Program-made: the position numbers and the translations under genes
From: Beroe ovata
Lineage: Eukaryota; Ctenophora; Nuda; Beroida; Beroidae
Reading direction: 5' to 3'
Assembly (NCBI GenBank): GCA_946803715.1
Contig: CAMPET010000001.1
Span: forward strand, 1,359,859 to 1,404,015
DNA: 44,157 bases
Notes under the pieces: model-generated
The model's input: only the letters and a program-made list of their open reading frames with translations
Database searches by the model: none
What the model was told of the DNA's origin: nothing
Part shown: in pieces, positions 13,301 through 24,952 of the stretch
Layout of the letters: each line of letters begins with the position of its first letter
How positions within the stretch are numbered: position 1 is the first letter of the stretch

Positions 13301-16300
13301 TCAAGACCATGGTCTCCACACGTTAGTAGCAACGGTAGTTGGGACAGGTCTCTGAGGGCGTCTCGCTATCGATGGAAGATTCGACAGTAGGTGGGTCCTA
13401 TTGATCATCTGAGTAAGGAGGTGTGTTTTGTCGGCGAGTTGAGGAGGAGACGACATGGTCTGGGCAGGAGGGGGAGGAGTGGAGGAGGTGGAGTCCACAG
13501 GGGAGTTGGGAGGGGAGGGGTACACTGTGTTGTTAGGCTGCTGCGCGTAGTGGAGAGGAGTGCTGAAATGAACTTTGTCAGTATAATATCGTATTAATTA
13601 GGATCACGATTATTATATTGGGCGCCGCAAGGCGTGCCACTGCACGTCATGCAACTTGACAAAGTATGAGCTGTGACACACTAACATTTAGTAGGGATTC
13701 ACTAATATATTATTCCTGGTGACTCACAATGTGAAATGAGGAATCTTGGCTGTCCGCACGGGTTCGGGTACGACTAGAGGAGACACACTGGTGGACCTCA
13801 TCATGGGCGACGATCGGGAGGTAACAGGGCACGGTGATATTGTTGCTGGGGGAGACATGGTTGCTACGGGAGACATGGTGGTTGCTATGGGGGACATGGT
13901 GGTTGCTATGGAGGAGGGAGATGCTGACGTCATGACGTTGGGAGCTGGAGTCCTGCTACTGAGATGCTCCACGAGCTTGCTTGTCACACTTTCATCCACA
14001 TTTGACGAGACCAGGAGTTTCGTCACCTCCGCCATGCACTGCTTATAACCGTGTTGGAACTGGGTATGAGGGTCCACGTAGGGGGTCACTGAAATAGCAT
14101 CACCGTTAGCATTGCAACTATAAGTATGGGAAGAAAGGGGGGAGGAAGGTTAGCGTGGACATTTAATTTGTTCCAGCATCGTTACAGAGATTAGGGACTA
14201 TTTGTCTGATTGTTACAACCGTTTGAAATCAATTTCCTATCACATCGTCACGGACACTTTTTCCATGGATTTCTTCACCCAAAATGGTTGCTCACCACAC
14301 ACCTAACTGCACATAACCTCAACCAACAACAATTGCATGACGATTACAAGAAATCCAGACAATTCCAAACCTCATGTTAAAACCCCCTCTCAATTTTCCC
14401 TCCTTCTCTTTACCCTTCATCCTATCCCGCTCTATACTTATTCTCTCACAGGAGCACTTTTCACACGAGTCGTGTGTAGTGAAGAGATACACAATATTCC
14501 CAGGTTACCACACACGATGTGGTGGCCTAGATGCGATGAGCCGTTAGTAGACACCATGTCGAAGTGATGCAGTACCTACTATATAAACTGAGTGACTGAG
14601 GAAGGGGGTCGTGGATAGCCACGGGAATTGTGGGAACAGGCGAGCATGATAGGCTATATACAGAGGAAGAGCTATATAGGGAGGAGCATAGGAATAAGAG
14701 TGGACTACGTCTTCACGACCTCTTCACACCCATCATGGGTTAGGTGGTCATGGAGAGAGGGGGTTTATCATGTATGACACGTCGTCTTGTTGCTAATTAT
14801 GGGGCGCATGCGGAGAATCCATAGCTCTGACCACTATAATGTGTGTGTGTGACGAGGGAATGCAGTAGGAAAGTCGGGTTGACTGGTGGTCCTAGCCAGA
14901 CCATGCAACCGCACAGGACACACATTATGTTACCATAGCGATAGAGGATCACCATAAATCAACATTCCTCACCATCTCGACAAGTGAAATTTCTTGGTCA
15001 CGGATTGGCTGATCGACCCACATATCCAATAACATTCTATCCCAAGATTCCCTCACACAAAATCATTAACATGCTCGGAACCATTACAGCAGAAACCATC
15101 TCTTGATATGTACGGATATTTGACTCATCATTTACTATTCGGGAGTCGTATGAGAGGTTGGTGCTGCCTGGTTACCTCTCCCTGATTGCTTGTTTGTGAG
15201 AAAGGTATTTGACACGCGTATAATTATACTGCGTGTGTTGATAGGAAACCAATTAACACAGTATTTACTCAGCACATACGCGGGTATTCACTTTACCACT
15301 CTCTTTCGCTGAGCTCCCGGCGGCGGTTACTATGACAACACGTAACGTTTGCGCAGGAGGCAAACTAGCAGAGAACGGCCGCCACCGGTCAGGCAAATCT
15401 CACAACAATCTTTGATTATCGGACGAATTATAATTTAAACTGATTAAAAAGTGCTTTTTGTCTTGAAACAATAACAAGAATTGGACCTCTGGATGAAAGT
15501 ACCGGAACGTCAGAAAAACAAACAACCAATTTGTTTCAATCCGGTATAATTTTACACCTCCCCTCTCTCTATATATTACAGGATTGAAATTATAGATAGT
15601 TTGCCCGAGGCCGTTCCCAGTTAACCTGATTACCTATATTACCGCTCGGTAACAAGATTGACACAATGATGACTCATCAGCGGTGATCTAATACATATGA
15701 GCTATATATGGTGAGTATGTGGGAGCAATTCATATTTCCCACGGTACGCCATGATTTCGAACGGTATCCATGTAACGACACCCCCCCCCCAAAAAAAAAT
15801 AATAAGAATGGAAGATTGGGAAACTATGGGAATAATAATATAACTATAGTCACTGGAACTATAAACTTACCATGTGGAGTCAGACTGGAAGTCAGTTTCC
15901 GTCTCTTGTTCCTCATCTTAGTCAGATGTTCCACAGTCATTTCCAGGACGTCCGCCTTGTCTACCCGAGTACCAGATTCGGTCAAATCTGGGATCAGGAC
16001 TTTCAACTCTTCCAGGCACTTGTTAATCCGGGCTCTTCTCCGCTTTTCCATGATGGGTTTTGGTACTTTTCCTGCCTACAACGGGAGAGAAAACAGGTTA
16101 ATTATTAATCTAACGGTTAGGGCAGGAATAATTAGGGTGGGGGAATTATAACTAGGGTGGAATAATTATTAGGGTATGAATTAATGAGAGAGAAGAAGGG
16201 ATGATGAATAACGAATATATTCCGCATAAGACACGCCTTGGACTAGTTTAATTTTTAAATACAGGAGAAGTGACCTCTCGCCCGAATATTCTTCCTAAAG

Positions 16301-18129
16301 TGCTACCACGAAATAACAAGTTATATTGCTTCACATGATTGTGTGCATAATTGGGAAATGACTAATTAAGAAAATATAATATAACACGTCGCGTCATCGC
16401 AAGAGAGATAAGAGAATTGACAATTAAAACCCTAAATTCCTCAGGTCCGCGTGCGCGCGTTGCTTGTTATCTCATAAAAATATGTAGCTGTTGGGTAATT
16501 ATAACGCTTTTTTCTAGCACGGCGGCAGTACAGCCGATAAAAACTTTCCCAGGCTATGATTTAGTCATTAACCTAGGGCTACTGCAGGGAGCAACTTCCA
16601 AGAGCCAATGAAAACGTCACACGCCGATAAATAACCAATAGGAACACACCACCCGACCAACTAACCAATCAGATGGGAGAATTTGTTCAGCAGGTGCTTT
16701 TCCGTTGGTACGTAATGAAATTTGGGAATGAAACGCTACAGTTTACTAAAATGGAGGAGTATGGGGACAGTGATAACAAGACCGGTTCCAGTCTCCACTG
16801 AGGGGGCAGCTTTGCCCACTTCGAGAATTTATCATCAAATTTGGTCTTGTGTCAACTTTCACTTTTCGGCGTAATAATTATAATTTTATCGGTGAACACG
16901 ATTTTAAACAATGACCATGACACCCTTAAATATATATATTTTGGTATTTTTTCGTGAAAATATGTGGTCACACGCAGCTCGCCATGATAAGCCGAGGCTA
17001 GCACTTGCCGTGCTTCATTAGATTACCAAACCGTGGGAAAATGCGTGTTTCATGGACCCACTCAAAGCAGGAAAACAAGTGTTTCACACGACAGTGAGTC
17101 GCCAGCTGCTACTCAAGAAAATTATCTATCGCCGGAAGAGGGAGAGTCCGAGAAAAGCGCATGCTGGAAAAAGTGAGTCAGATCGTTGCGAGGCAACAAA
17201 TCACGATCGGAGTTAGCGTTGCTATGCGCACACACACACACACACACACACATTGNNNNACACACACACACACACACACACAAGCTGAGATCCAGGATGC
17301 ACCAGATGAAGAGTGCTATAATATACGAAGATACGAGTAGAGCTATGCTCATCCTGTCACACAAACAGTTATCACTCAGAACATGACTTTACGTTGGCAC
17401 GAGCTCTATATACCTCGTACACGGTGGAACACCAGTCCGCACACTGCGGAACTCTGTTATCACTCTTGCCAGGTACATGAATATAGTGCATGGAATTCAC
17501 TCTGTATCCTTGTGTCGAGATGATCTGGAGTGGCTAGTGACACACTGACACACGCTCTACCACTATCTATAGTGTGATCCTGTGATAGTGTTTGACACTT
17601 TTTACAGTGATATCGCGCCTGGTACTATAGATTGAGGTGGGCGGTACAACACCGTGTTACTATGGCAACGCGGGTTACGTGATTATCATACATGTCACGT
17701 GATCACAGTACAGAAATTCAGTTCCAGTTGCTCTTCAGATTGGTAAAACTATATCGCATAGTGACACGCCCTGATCTCGCAAAGATACACTCTTCTTGCC
17801 GATGTTTAACAATAAGTGATAATAGGGCACACTTTCGCCATGACATATAGATTAGCTTATATAGTACAGCTTATATAGAGTGTTTGACTGATAGTACAAG
17901 GCGTGCCTTAAGCGAACAATGAGTAGAGTGACGAAATGTATTCAGAATAATAGAGGGAAAGGTGACAATCTTTTCTGAAAAAAAGGGGGAAAAGTGTATT
18001 TTTGATAAAAATAGGGGGAGGGTAAAAATGACATTTAGGTTCTCTTACCCTGCTCGGTTGCTGAAGTCCACCATATCCAGAGATCACAGGAGTAGTAGGT
18101 TCAGGTTTAGTGGAGTTAGGTTCATACAT
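13301..18129 (-). CDS. HES-family bHLH-Orange transcriptional repressor
   Basis: Four exons, complement(13301-13562, 13728-14088, 15871-16075, 18049-18129), join in phase to 302 aa. Exon 1 (27 aa) starts at the only suitable ATG and ends at a GTAAGA donor. Exon 2 carries the bHLH: basic region KPIMEKRRRARIN (residues 33-45), with the proline typical of HES rather than the glycine of HEY, then the helix-loop-helix to about residue 88. Exon 3 carries an Orange-like helix pair (~103-140) and a Thr/Ser/Pro-rich linker with TTMSP repeats. Exon 4 is Pro-rich and ends WRPWS; WRPW (298-301) is the Groucho/TLE-recruiting motif of HES proteins, here with one extra serine after it. The product should dimerise, bind N/E-box DNA in the nucleus and repress, usually as a Notch target. 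Introns are 165 bp, 1.8 kb and 2.0 kb. Exact CSL sites occur in introns 1 and 2 and upstream, matching Notch control. Which numbered HES it corresponds to cannot be said. Confidence 0.9.
14629..14636 (+). promoter_or_regulatory. CSL/Su(H) consensus site, HES intron 2
   Basis: TGTGGGAA, an exact match to YGTGRGAA, inside the HES intron 14089-15870. Confidence 0.5.
15326..15339 (+). promoter_or_regulatory. RFX X-box-like inverted repeat, HES intron 2
   Basis: GTTACTATGACAAC, two opposed half-sites (GTTRC / GYAAC-like) of the kind bound by RFX factors. It sits in HES intron 2. Confidence 0.4.
15736..15743 (-). promoter_or_regulatory. CSL/Su(H) consensus site, HES intron 2
   Basis: TTCCCACG on the plus strand, i.e. 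CGTGGGAA on the minus strand, 128 bp downstream (in the HES sense) of the bHLH exon. Confidence 0.5.
16605..16669 (+). promoter_or_regulatory. Three CCAAT boxes spaced exactly 30 bp
   Basis: CCAAT at 16605-16609, 16635-16639 and 16665-16669, all in the same orientation, inside HES intron 1. Regular spacing of about three helical turns is typical of NF-Y-driven promoters. Plus-strand sequence after it holds a 16-codon ATG frame (16751-16801). It may be an internal HES promoter or drive an antisense transcript; the sequence alone does not decide. Confidence 0.5.
17032..17039 (+). promoter_or_regulatory. CSL/Su(H) consensus site, HES intron 1
   Basis: CGTGGGAA, exact match to the consensus, about 1 kb downstream of HES exon 1. 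Confidence 0.5.
17185..17197. promoter_or_regulatory. X-box-like palindrome, HES intron 1
   Basis: GTTGC-GAG-GCAAC, perfect inverted repeat with a 3-bp spacer, the arrangement bound by RFX dimers. Confidence 0.4.
17221..17282. repeat. (CA)n microsatellite with 4-base gap
   Basis: Two CA tracts flank four unresolved bases (17256-17259). The reading frames through it are artefacts. Confidence 0.95.
17656..17702. promoter_or_regulatory. X-box plus TCACGTGA E-box module in HES intron 1
   Basis: GTTACTATGGCAAC (17656-17669) is followed 25 bp later by the 8-bp palindrome TCACGTGA (17695-17702). HES proteins themselves bind CACGTG-like sites, so autoregulation is possible, as are USF/MITF-type factors. 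It lies about 350 bp downstream of HES exon 1. Confidence 0.45.
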
Positions 18130-18390
18130 CTCTTGAGGTGGTAATTAGCTATGGGAGGAAGCATGCATGGTTTAGAAATCGTTCATCAAAATCGATTGAA
18201 ATGTTAAAATGTGGGTGAAAAGGGCGTGGTTATCGATAAGATCATCGAAATCGATTGGAAAACGGAGTGATTATGAAAATCTCTCAATACGCAACGTACA
18301 CGATCGATGAAGAGAATTGAGAGAACGGCAAATTGTTGATGTATAACAAGGGGGCAAGTTTGAACAAGTTGAAATAACGAGGTTGCGTGA

Positions 18391-18416
18391 ACACACACGC
18401 ACACACACACACTCAC
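18391..18416. repeat. (CA)n microsatellite
   Basis: Short imperfect CA tract about 260 bp upstream of the HES start codon. Confidence 0.85.
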
Positions 18417-19136
18417 ATACCATGTGATAGTGTGATACACACACGACGCATTCCTCTGCAATCGTCACACCAAAAAGTGGTTACGACGAAATAATGTGTA
18501 ACTTCGCGGTCGCGTTGTGTGTACTGTGTACACTGAGTGTGGAATCTTCCTAGGTAACATATTATTGCTGGAATGTAAGTGCGAACCACATTCCACAACC
18601 CATACAAGATACACCCATATCTAGCGCACGAAGCTCTCACAGATAATATATACCAGCAGATATACTGCAAGTCGAGATACATATCCAGCCATTATAATGA
18701 TACACGCCCTATAGTTTCTGTAGTGAAACCTGCCAATTGCAACATCGCAGTGTTGATATACCAACTGTCCAATATTATCCGCGGAAATTGGTCAAATTTG
18801 TCAAATTGGTCAATCTTAATTAAACTTAGGAATGGTGCCCCTCTTTCGGAGCGGCAAAGATAGAACTGCAGGAATTGTTGATCCGCGTACCAGCCACCGC
18901 GACGAAAACTCGTACAATGCACCTTGATCGGAACTATTGGGAGGAAAATAGCAACTCTCGTCCGCGTGGTGTGATGTGAAACAGCAACCAAATCTTACTT
19001 GTTTCTGGAAATAAATTTGAACAGATATCTCACATCTCGACGGTTCATATAATATCGTAGAATACGAAAATAGCACGCATTCTATAAGGATGTTCGTAGG
19101 AAAACGAAGACCGCACAGGTAAATAAGTTATGAAAT

Positions 19137-19196
19137 GTTGTTGTTGTTGTTGCCATGACAACAACAACAACAACACTAGGTGTTGCTATGGGCAAC
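19137..19196. promoter_or_regulatory. GTT/AAC hairpin with nested and adjacent X-boxes
   Basis: (GTT)5 at 19137-19151, an 8-bp centre, then (AAC)5 at 19160-19174 form a 15-bp-armed inverted repeat. Its centre reads as an X-box (GTTGCCATGACAAC, 19149-19162). A second one, GTTGCTATGGGCAAC, follows at 19182-19196. This is about 1 kb upstream of the HES start. Confidence 0.45.
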
Positions 19197-19712
19197 ATGA
19201 ACGTTTGTTTTGGAATGCAGCACACATATTATCATATTGAACTGTGAGTACATATATTAACTGGAAACACGGTACTGGCCGGGTGGTAGCACGCGTCACA
19301 GTTTAACTGTCAGTAGTGGGTTGTAGACCTATAATAAACGCGGTGTTTAACACTGGAAAAGGGCGAGTGAGAGGAGGGAAAAGGGCGTGTCTCAGAGGGA
19401 AGAAAACTCGAAGCAATTCCAGGCAAGGTCTGAGTTGAATTAACAACAATCCCTGCTCCTCACGTACACAGTAGACGATGAATTGCGGATAATCCAACAA
19501 CAGCTACTCTTGTACTGAAGGACACAGTATATATGACGCTACAAAATGCCTCACAATCAATGGTCGCTCTGCAGAAAGAGCTGTTCGCTATTGAATCCAC
19601 TCGAACTTCAAGCATGCATTTAACACATCATCAACTGCAGCAACATAATATAATAGGATATGCGCTGCAACACTATCATAGGTTTGTGGCATGGACCACT
19701 GATATATAGGAA

Positions 19713-19744
19713 TGTGGGAAACACAAAGTAGGTTGCTAGGTAAC
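19713..19744 (+). promoter_or_regulatory. CSL site next to an X-box
   Basis: TGTGGGAA (19713-19720) and GTTGCTAGGTAAC (19732-19744) are 11 bp apart, 1.6 kb upstream of the HES start codon. Confidence 0.5.
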
Positions 19745-20185
19745 ACGACCAAAGCAGGTGGGAATTATCTTTGATTTGCACGTGAGGTGGAACTCAAGAA
19801 TTGGTGAAATAACCGCGCACGGAGGAATATATCGGCCGGAATCGATAAAATCATGAGAAACGCACTACATATTGGACGCTGCAATATATGAGTTGCAATG
19901 GAATTGAGTTCGATTGTGCAAGATAACACGAGTATAAGGTTATAGCGTAGGGAAAATGATAATGCTTTCCAAGGAAAATGCCTACTTTAATTCATATTAT
20001 GGTCGAAAAACAGCGACGGCTTCGGTAAATATATGTCAGATCCAAGTGAAGCTTGAAATTGAAAAAAGCACCGTATCAAGCGCGAACCCAATCAAAGAAG
20101 CAGCTGCTGCCGCGAGAGTTGAACTGAAAGTCTGATCTCTCAGTCTCTCTCTCCCACAACTATATGAAGCGTGTGACTCTCTGTG

Positions 20186-20193
20186 TCACGTGA
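20186..20193. promoter_or_regulatory. TCACGTGA E-box palindrome
   Basis: Exact 8-bp palindromic E-box, one of five in 13.2-23.6 kb. Confidence 0.4.
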
Positions 20194-21483
20194 CTACCAG
20201 TGGATCAGCTCGAGTTGTGTAGCGCGCAATATCACATGACCGTGTCAATTATTGCATTCTATCTGGAGGAGTAAACAACTAAACAACCCGCCGTGGGGCA
20301 GCTGAATTGGGAAAACATGAGCAGCTAATTAACACTGCACTGATGAGTTATATTATAGATGTGAACCCCTCAAGCCCAATTACACCCAATCAAGACCGTG
20401 GCGAATATACATGGCGTGTAACAGGGTTGTTATGGACCCAATCATATCTACTGGCTAATTAAGGTTATTATGATGACATACATGTTATATCTACACTCCA
20501 ATTGGCATAACAAAATATGGTGTTAACAGAGTATAACTCTGACTAGCAGCTATCGTATCAACTTGTGATCTGTCAAGGACTTGAAATGTCAATATGAAGC
20601 ATACTTGACTAACCCTCAAAACGATTAAATCACGCCAAAACTTCTGTTGACACAGATCAATTTGTTGACAGCTGGTTGGTGAAAAAGCTGGAGAAATTAA
20701 CCTCGGATAACTCGAACATGGAAACCAAAAAAGCGGCCGATTTCAATCAAAACTAGTGAAATATACGACCATGAAAACAACGCGATCTTCACGTAGAAGT
20801 TCACAAGTCCACTGAATGAGATATATCCATCCCTGGCCGTTATCTGGTCACCTTATATAGCTCGCATACGATCAGCCCACTATCGCATGGACCTGTGATC
20901 ATGACTGCAGCTGGGATGGACGCATGCCGTGAATCCCCCAATCTGACCCAGACTAGACTGATATCACTTAAACCATTGTCACTGACGATCACACCTACCC
21001 AACGTCCACACAGACTGCCGAAACGTGACACAACGCATATCACGGGACCACGATTCAGTAACAATACTCATATACATGCCGTGCTGTGACATTGAAAGAA
21101 TACTTGGAAGTTAATCGAATTTATGAGCCTGCAGAATCAGAATGCCAAAGGTGGACTCTGAAACGTCATTGAAAGTGAAAATTGAAAGATTGGAGGGGCC
21201 GTATTCAACGTGTTAATATTCGTCGCGACTTCTAAATGAAATAATGTTCGGAATTACGAAATTTACCTCCTTTGAAGATAAGAATTATATGGATCGTCGT
21301 GTGTGTGTGTTGTAAGTACCGCGCTAGGGATATAATATTAGCACGTTTCTCAGCCTAATGAATTGCCCATATAATACTCTCCCAATCACCCTTTTCAAGA
21401 TCTCGCGGCGCTACTCAGAGCTCGAGACGAAGGAGGGGGGAGATAAGACAGAGGTGTGAGAACCGCCGATACTCAGTACCATG

Positions 21484-21491
21484 TCACGTGA
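21484..21491. promoter_or_regulatory. TCACGTGA E-box palindrome
   Basis: Exact 8-bp palindromic E-box, 22 bp after a TGTGAGAA CSL-like site at 21455-21462. Confidence 0.4.
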
Positions 21492-22065
21492 TGCAGATAA
21501 GAGGCCACAAGTTCAGCTCGGTACTCAGCTATTATCATTATATAACACGGTGCAATCATCATGGTACTTGAGTATAATTAACAAATAACATCAGGTTATA
21601 TCGTTATATCAGTGGTGGGAAAGAGGGCGACACTCGGATAGCCAGGTCATGGGAAGGAGGTGCAATATATCGTGAGGTGGAGGATACGAGCTGTGCAATG
21701 GGTAATCAGGACAGCACGAGACGTCTCCACGAACCGCACCACGAGTCCAGATGTTGATAAGGGGGATATATATTAGATCACGATTTGAGAAGGGCTACCC
21801 CGCCTTGCAACCATGGTCATATGAAATCCACTAGATATATTACATCGAGGAAAAACGGATTATCTCAAAAAGGAGAGGGGAATTAAGTTGGATAACGGTG
21901 GAGTTTGACAAAGAGTTCATGAGCGGAGGAGATGGGAGGGACAGCAGAGACAAACAACTCGATGTTCACACGATCCCAGGACAACTCTCTCACTCTCTCG
22001 TGTGTTAATGATAATTACCGTCGTGCGACCGTGAGAAAATTTTCAGCGTCGTAACCGGCAACCTG

Positions 22066-22097
22066 ATTGGCGGAGAGTGAATTTCCTACTGACCAAT
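22066..22097. promoter_or_regulatory. Divergent CCAAT pair
   Basis: ATTGG at 22066-22070 and CCAAT at 22093-22097, with a CGTGAGAA CSL-like site at 22030-22037. This lies immediately left of the sequence gap, so the rest of any promoter is lost. Confidence 0.35.
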
Positions 22098-22140
22098 GAG
22101 AGGTGAGTATTCGGACAGAAAGAGAGCACGGCGCGCGCGC

Positions 22141-22520
22141 NNNNNNNNNNNNNNNNNNNNNNNNNNNNNNNNNNNNNNNNNNNNNNNNNNNNNNNNNNNN
22201 NNNNNNNNNNNNNNNNNNNNNNNNNNNNNNNNNNNNNNNNNNNNNNNNNNNNNNNNNNNNNNNNNNNNNNNNNNNNNNNNNNNNNNNNNNNNNNNNNNNN
22301 NNNNNNNNNNNNNNNNNNNNNNNNNNNNNNNNNNNNNNNNNNNNNNNNNNNNNNNNNNNNNNNNNNNNNNNNNNNNNNNNNNNNNNNNNNNNNNNNNNNN
22401 NNNNNNNNNNNNNNNNNNNNNNNNNNNNNNNNNNNNNNNNNNNNNNNNNNNNNNNNNNNNNNNNNNNNNNNNNNNNNNNNNNNNNNNNNNNNNNNNNNNN
22501 NNNNNNNNNNNNNNNNNNNN
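22141..22520. other. Assembly gap (380 N)
   Basis: 380 unresolved bases between a CG run and a (CA)n tract of about 30 bp (22521-22550). Frames drawn through the gap have no meaning. Confidence 1.
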
Positions 22521-22552
<32 letters not shown>

Positions 22553-22581
22553 GTGAAACCCCGGATATTGACCCTGTCTAC

Positions 22582-22589
22582 TTCCCACA
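22582..22589 (-). promoter_or_regulatory. CSL/Su(H) consensus site
   Basis: TTCCCACA on the plus strand, TGTGGGAA on the minus strand. Confidence 0.45.
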
Positions 22590-22811
22590 AAGCAACATGG
22601 AAATAGCCGTCATCTCTATTGACAGTTTGCGATCATATCAACCCGATAAAAGAGTGCGAGTGCTCGCTAGTGTCATGGTACCACAGTGGGTCTAGAACAG
22701 ATTTCTGTGACGATATGTTCCTATTTTGGTTTCCAATAATCAATTACTGGCGCCACTTATGACTCATCGACATTATCATACGACAGCCATTTCAACAAAG
22801 TGGGTCATGTC

Positions 22812-23015
22812 ATGCGTCTATATCACATGACACCCTTCACATTGGTCAAGACAGTGAGAGAGAAAACATATATGTACGCTGGAAATCGTCTGTCACTAGA
22901 AGTAGAACACATATTGGGTGTTCCTACCAGTAACCATGGTGATGTCATGGGTTTCCTACATAGCTGGTTGCCTGTCGGCTGTCCGTCATCTTGGTATGAC
23001 GATATCAGGTATTGA
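22812..23015 (+). CDS. Weak candidate small ORF, 67 aa
   Basis: ATG-initiated open frame starting MRLYHMTPFTLVKT and ending WYDDIRY. Its composition is protein-like (mixed hydrophobic and charged, few repeats), but I recognise no family, see no paired splice sites, and the opposite strand is also open. It lies about 440 bp to the left of a CCAAT/E-box group whose boxes point toward the minus strand. It may be chance or a fragment of a non-coding transcript. Confidence 0.2.
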   Translation: MRLYHMTPFTLVKTVREKTYMYAGNRLSLEVEHILGVPTSNHGDVMGFLHSWLPVGCPSSWYDDIRY

Positions 23016-23455
23016 TGGTGACTATCATAGAAAACACATCTCCAGTCCTCGCTACCACACGATGAGACCATTGCATAACCATATGATCATCAAACGATAA
23101 TAACGGCCAAGATAAATGGAGTGTGATTTTTACACGGATCAAGACACGGTCCGTGGCTGCTGCAGCTGCTGCTCCGACCATATCATATTGATTGAAGTTC
23201 CCGATCACTGCACGCGAGAAGGATTCATCTCACGGGTCACACCTTAACACGAGTCAGCACACGCCAATCTCCCTGCTACCTCATAATATGACCCTCGACT
23301 CTTTTATCTTAATTACTTTAATCAGGAATTTATATTACCCCGGGCGCGCAAAAATTTTGTAATTTTCTACCCTGGGAAAATTCCTTTCAGATAGAATAAT
23401 CAGGTGGAAGGGGAGGTCTCGAGGAGTCCTCCAAAAACAAGTCACCGACCTCGCC

Positions 23456-23543
23456 ATTGGATGGTGTTCAATGACATAACCGTAAAAACGCACGACCATT
23501 GGCCAATTCCAATCACGTGATAAATTTGACGACAGTCCATTGG
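23456..23543 (-). promoter_or_regulatory. CCAAT array with TCACGTGA
   Basis: ATTGG (CCAAT on the minus strand) at 23456, 23498 and 23539, spaced 42 and 41 bp. A forward CCAAT abuts the middle one (23503-23507) and TCACGTGA lies at 23513-23520. An exact CSL site follows at 23619. This looks like a promoter, orientation preferentially minus, with no obvious gene attached. Confidence 0.45.
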
Positions 23544-23618
23544 TGGATGGGTTCTTGTCGCACTGCGCTACGGATTACAGGTAAATAATTCAATTTCGGA
23601 GTGATATGCAAGCCAGGC

Positions 23619-23626
23619 CGTGGGAA
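23619..23626 (+). promoter_or_regulatory. CSL/Su(H) consensus site
   Basis: CGTGGGAA, exact consensus, 76 bp beyond the CCAAT array. Confidence 0.45.
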
Positions 23627-23730
23627 AGTTTCAGAGAGTCGAGTGCTCCAGAGTCCGCCTCCTCCTCCAGCAGCGTGGAGTCATGATCACGCGGTACAGT
23701 CCCCTCTACACGAGTGCATGTCTCACTCGA

Positions 23731-23905
23731 TCCATATAGCGAGGGGAAACTCTATCCATAGCGGGGGGAAAACTCTATCCATAGCGAGGGGTAAACTCTA
23801 TCCATAGCGAAGGAAAACTCTATCCATAGCGAGGGGAAAACTCTATCCATAGCGAGGGGAAAACTCTATCCATAGCGAGGGGAAACTCTCTCCATAGCGA
23901 GGGAG
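23731..23905. repeat. 22-23-bp minisatellite
   Basis: About seven and a half copies of AGCGAGGGGAAAACTCTATC plus CAT, with single-base and A-run length differences between copies. A GGA-rich purine stretch follows. Confidence 0.9.
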
Positions 23906-24952
23906 GGGAGGTAGGAGGGAGAAGGTACTCTAGCTAGGTAAGAGAAGGGAACGATCAAAGGGGCTGGGAAGTAGGATTGGGAGAGATACATGAGGAGGGG
24001 GAAATAATGGGGAAGGTTAAGGCAGGGAGGAGTGAGGCAGGGAGGAGCGAAGGTGGGGGAGGGACAATTTAGAATTGAACGAGAAGTTGTCAGTGAATGG
24101 ATCGATCATCTATCTGTAGTGATAAGAATGGGTTATGGGATCAATCAAGCGATTGTTGCCATGACATTGTTTCATACCTATCACTGTGTTTCGATATGCT
24201 GTTTTTCTAGATTGCTGGGCTTTTCATCAACGTTCAACCTCAACCAGTTGTGTTGCTTGCTTCTACTCTGCGTCTACATGTTGCTAGCGACCTGCAGCTC
24301 CCAGGCCAAATTAAATTTGGCGACAGTTTAATTTTCAAAAAAACTGACCATGTCTATGCTGCAGACTGAAGATTTTTTCATGGAGGTATGTGGTCTTGTT
24401 TAATATCCAATTGTTGCTTGACAAATATGATGGATCGAGCATCAGCATGAGTCTGTAAAAACACCCGTCGCCAAATTACGCTCAGTTAGACCCCCCACGG
24501 AAATTTCAATAATCTTAATTAGACCCTCGTCCCTCAGGAATTCTAGCCATTTTAACTTGCTGAAGGGAGAAACAGCAACAGCAGCAAGTTATCATGACGC
24601 CAATATCTGATGTCAATCTGAATCCAGGTGCCATGGCCAGTTGTTCCCAGGGTGGGAATTAATCAACACTGGGACCGAGAGGGATATTCGCCGATCCGTG
24701 AGGCGGCAGATGTGTTACTGAAATATACCCACTCAGAGAGCAAATTATATCCCCTAGCATCTCAGTATATCCAATCAGACTCTATAATAGTTGACGAGAT
24801 AGAAGCAACACAACACCAGTAATAGCTAATAACACTAATAGCTAATAACACGTTATCAAGTAATAGCTGGGAGATCAAGAGAGAGGCTACCACTAAATGT
24901 CCTGGATCAATCTAGGTGACTCCTGGATATAATTTGACCTGCATCCGCCACC

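Noticed and set aside
22015-22695. Long frames on both strands across the 380-N gap
   Set aside because: They consist of unknown bases plus CA/GT and GC repeats and have no coding meaning.
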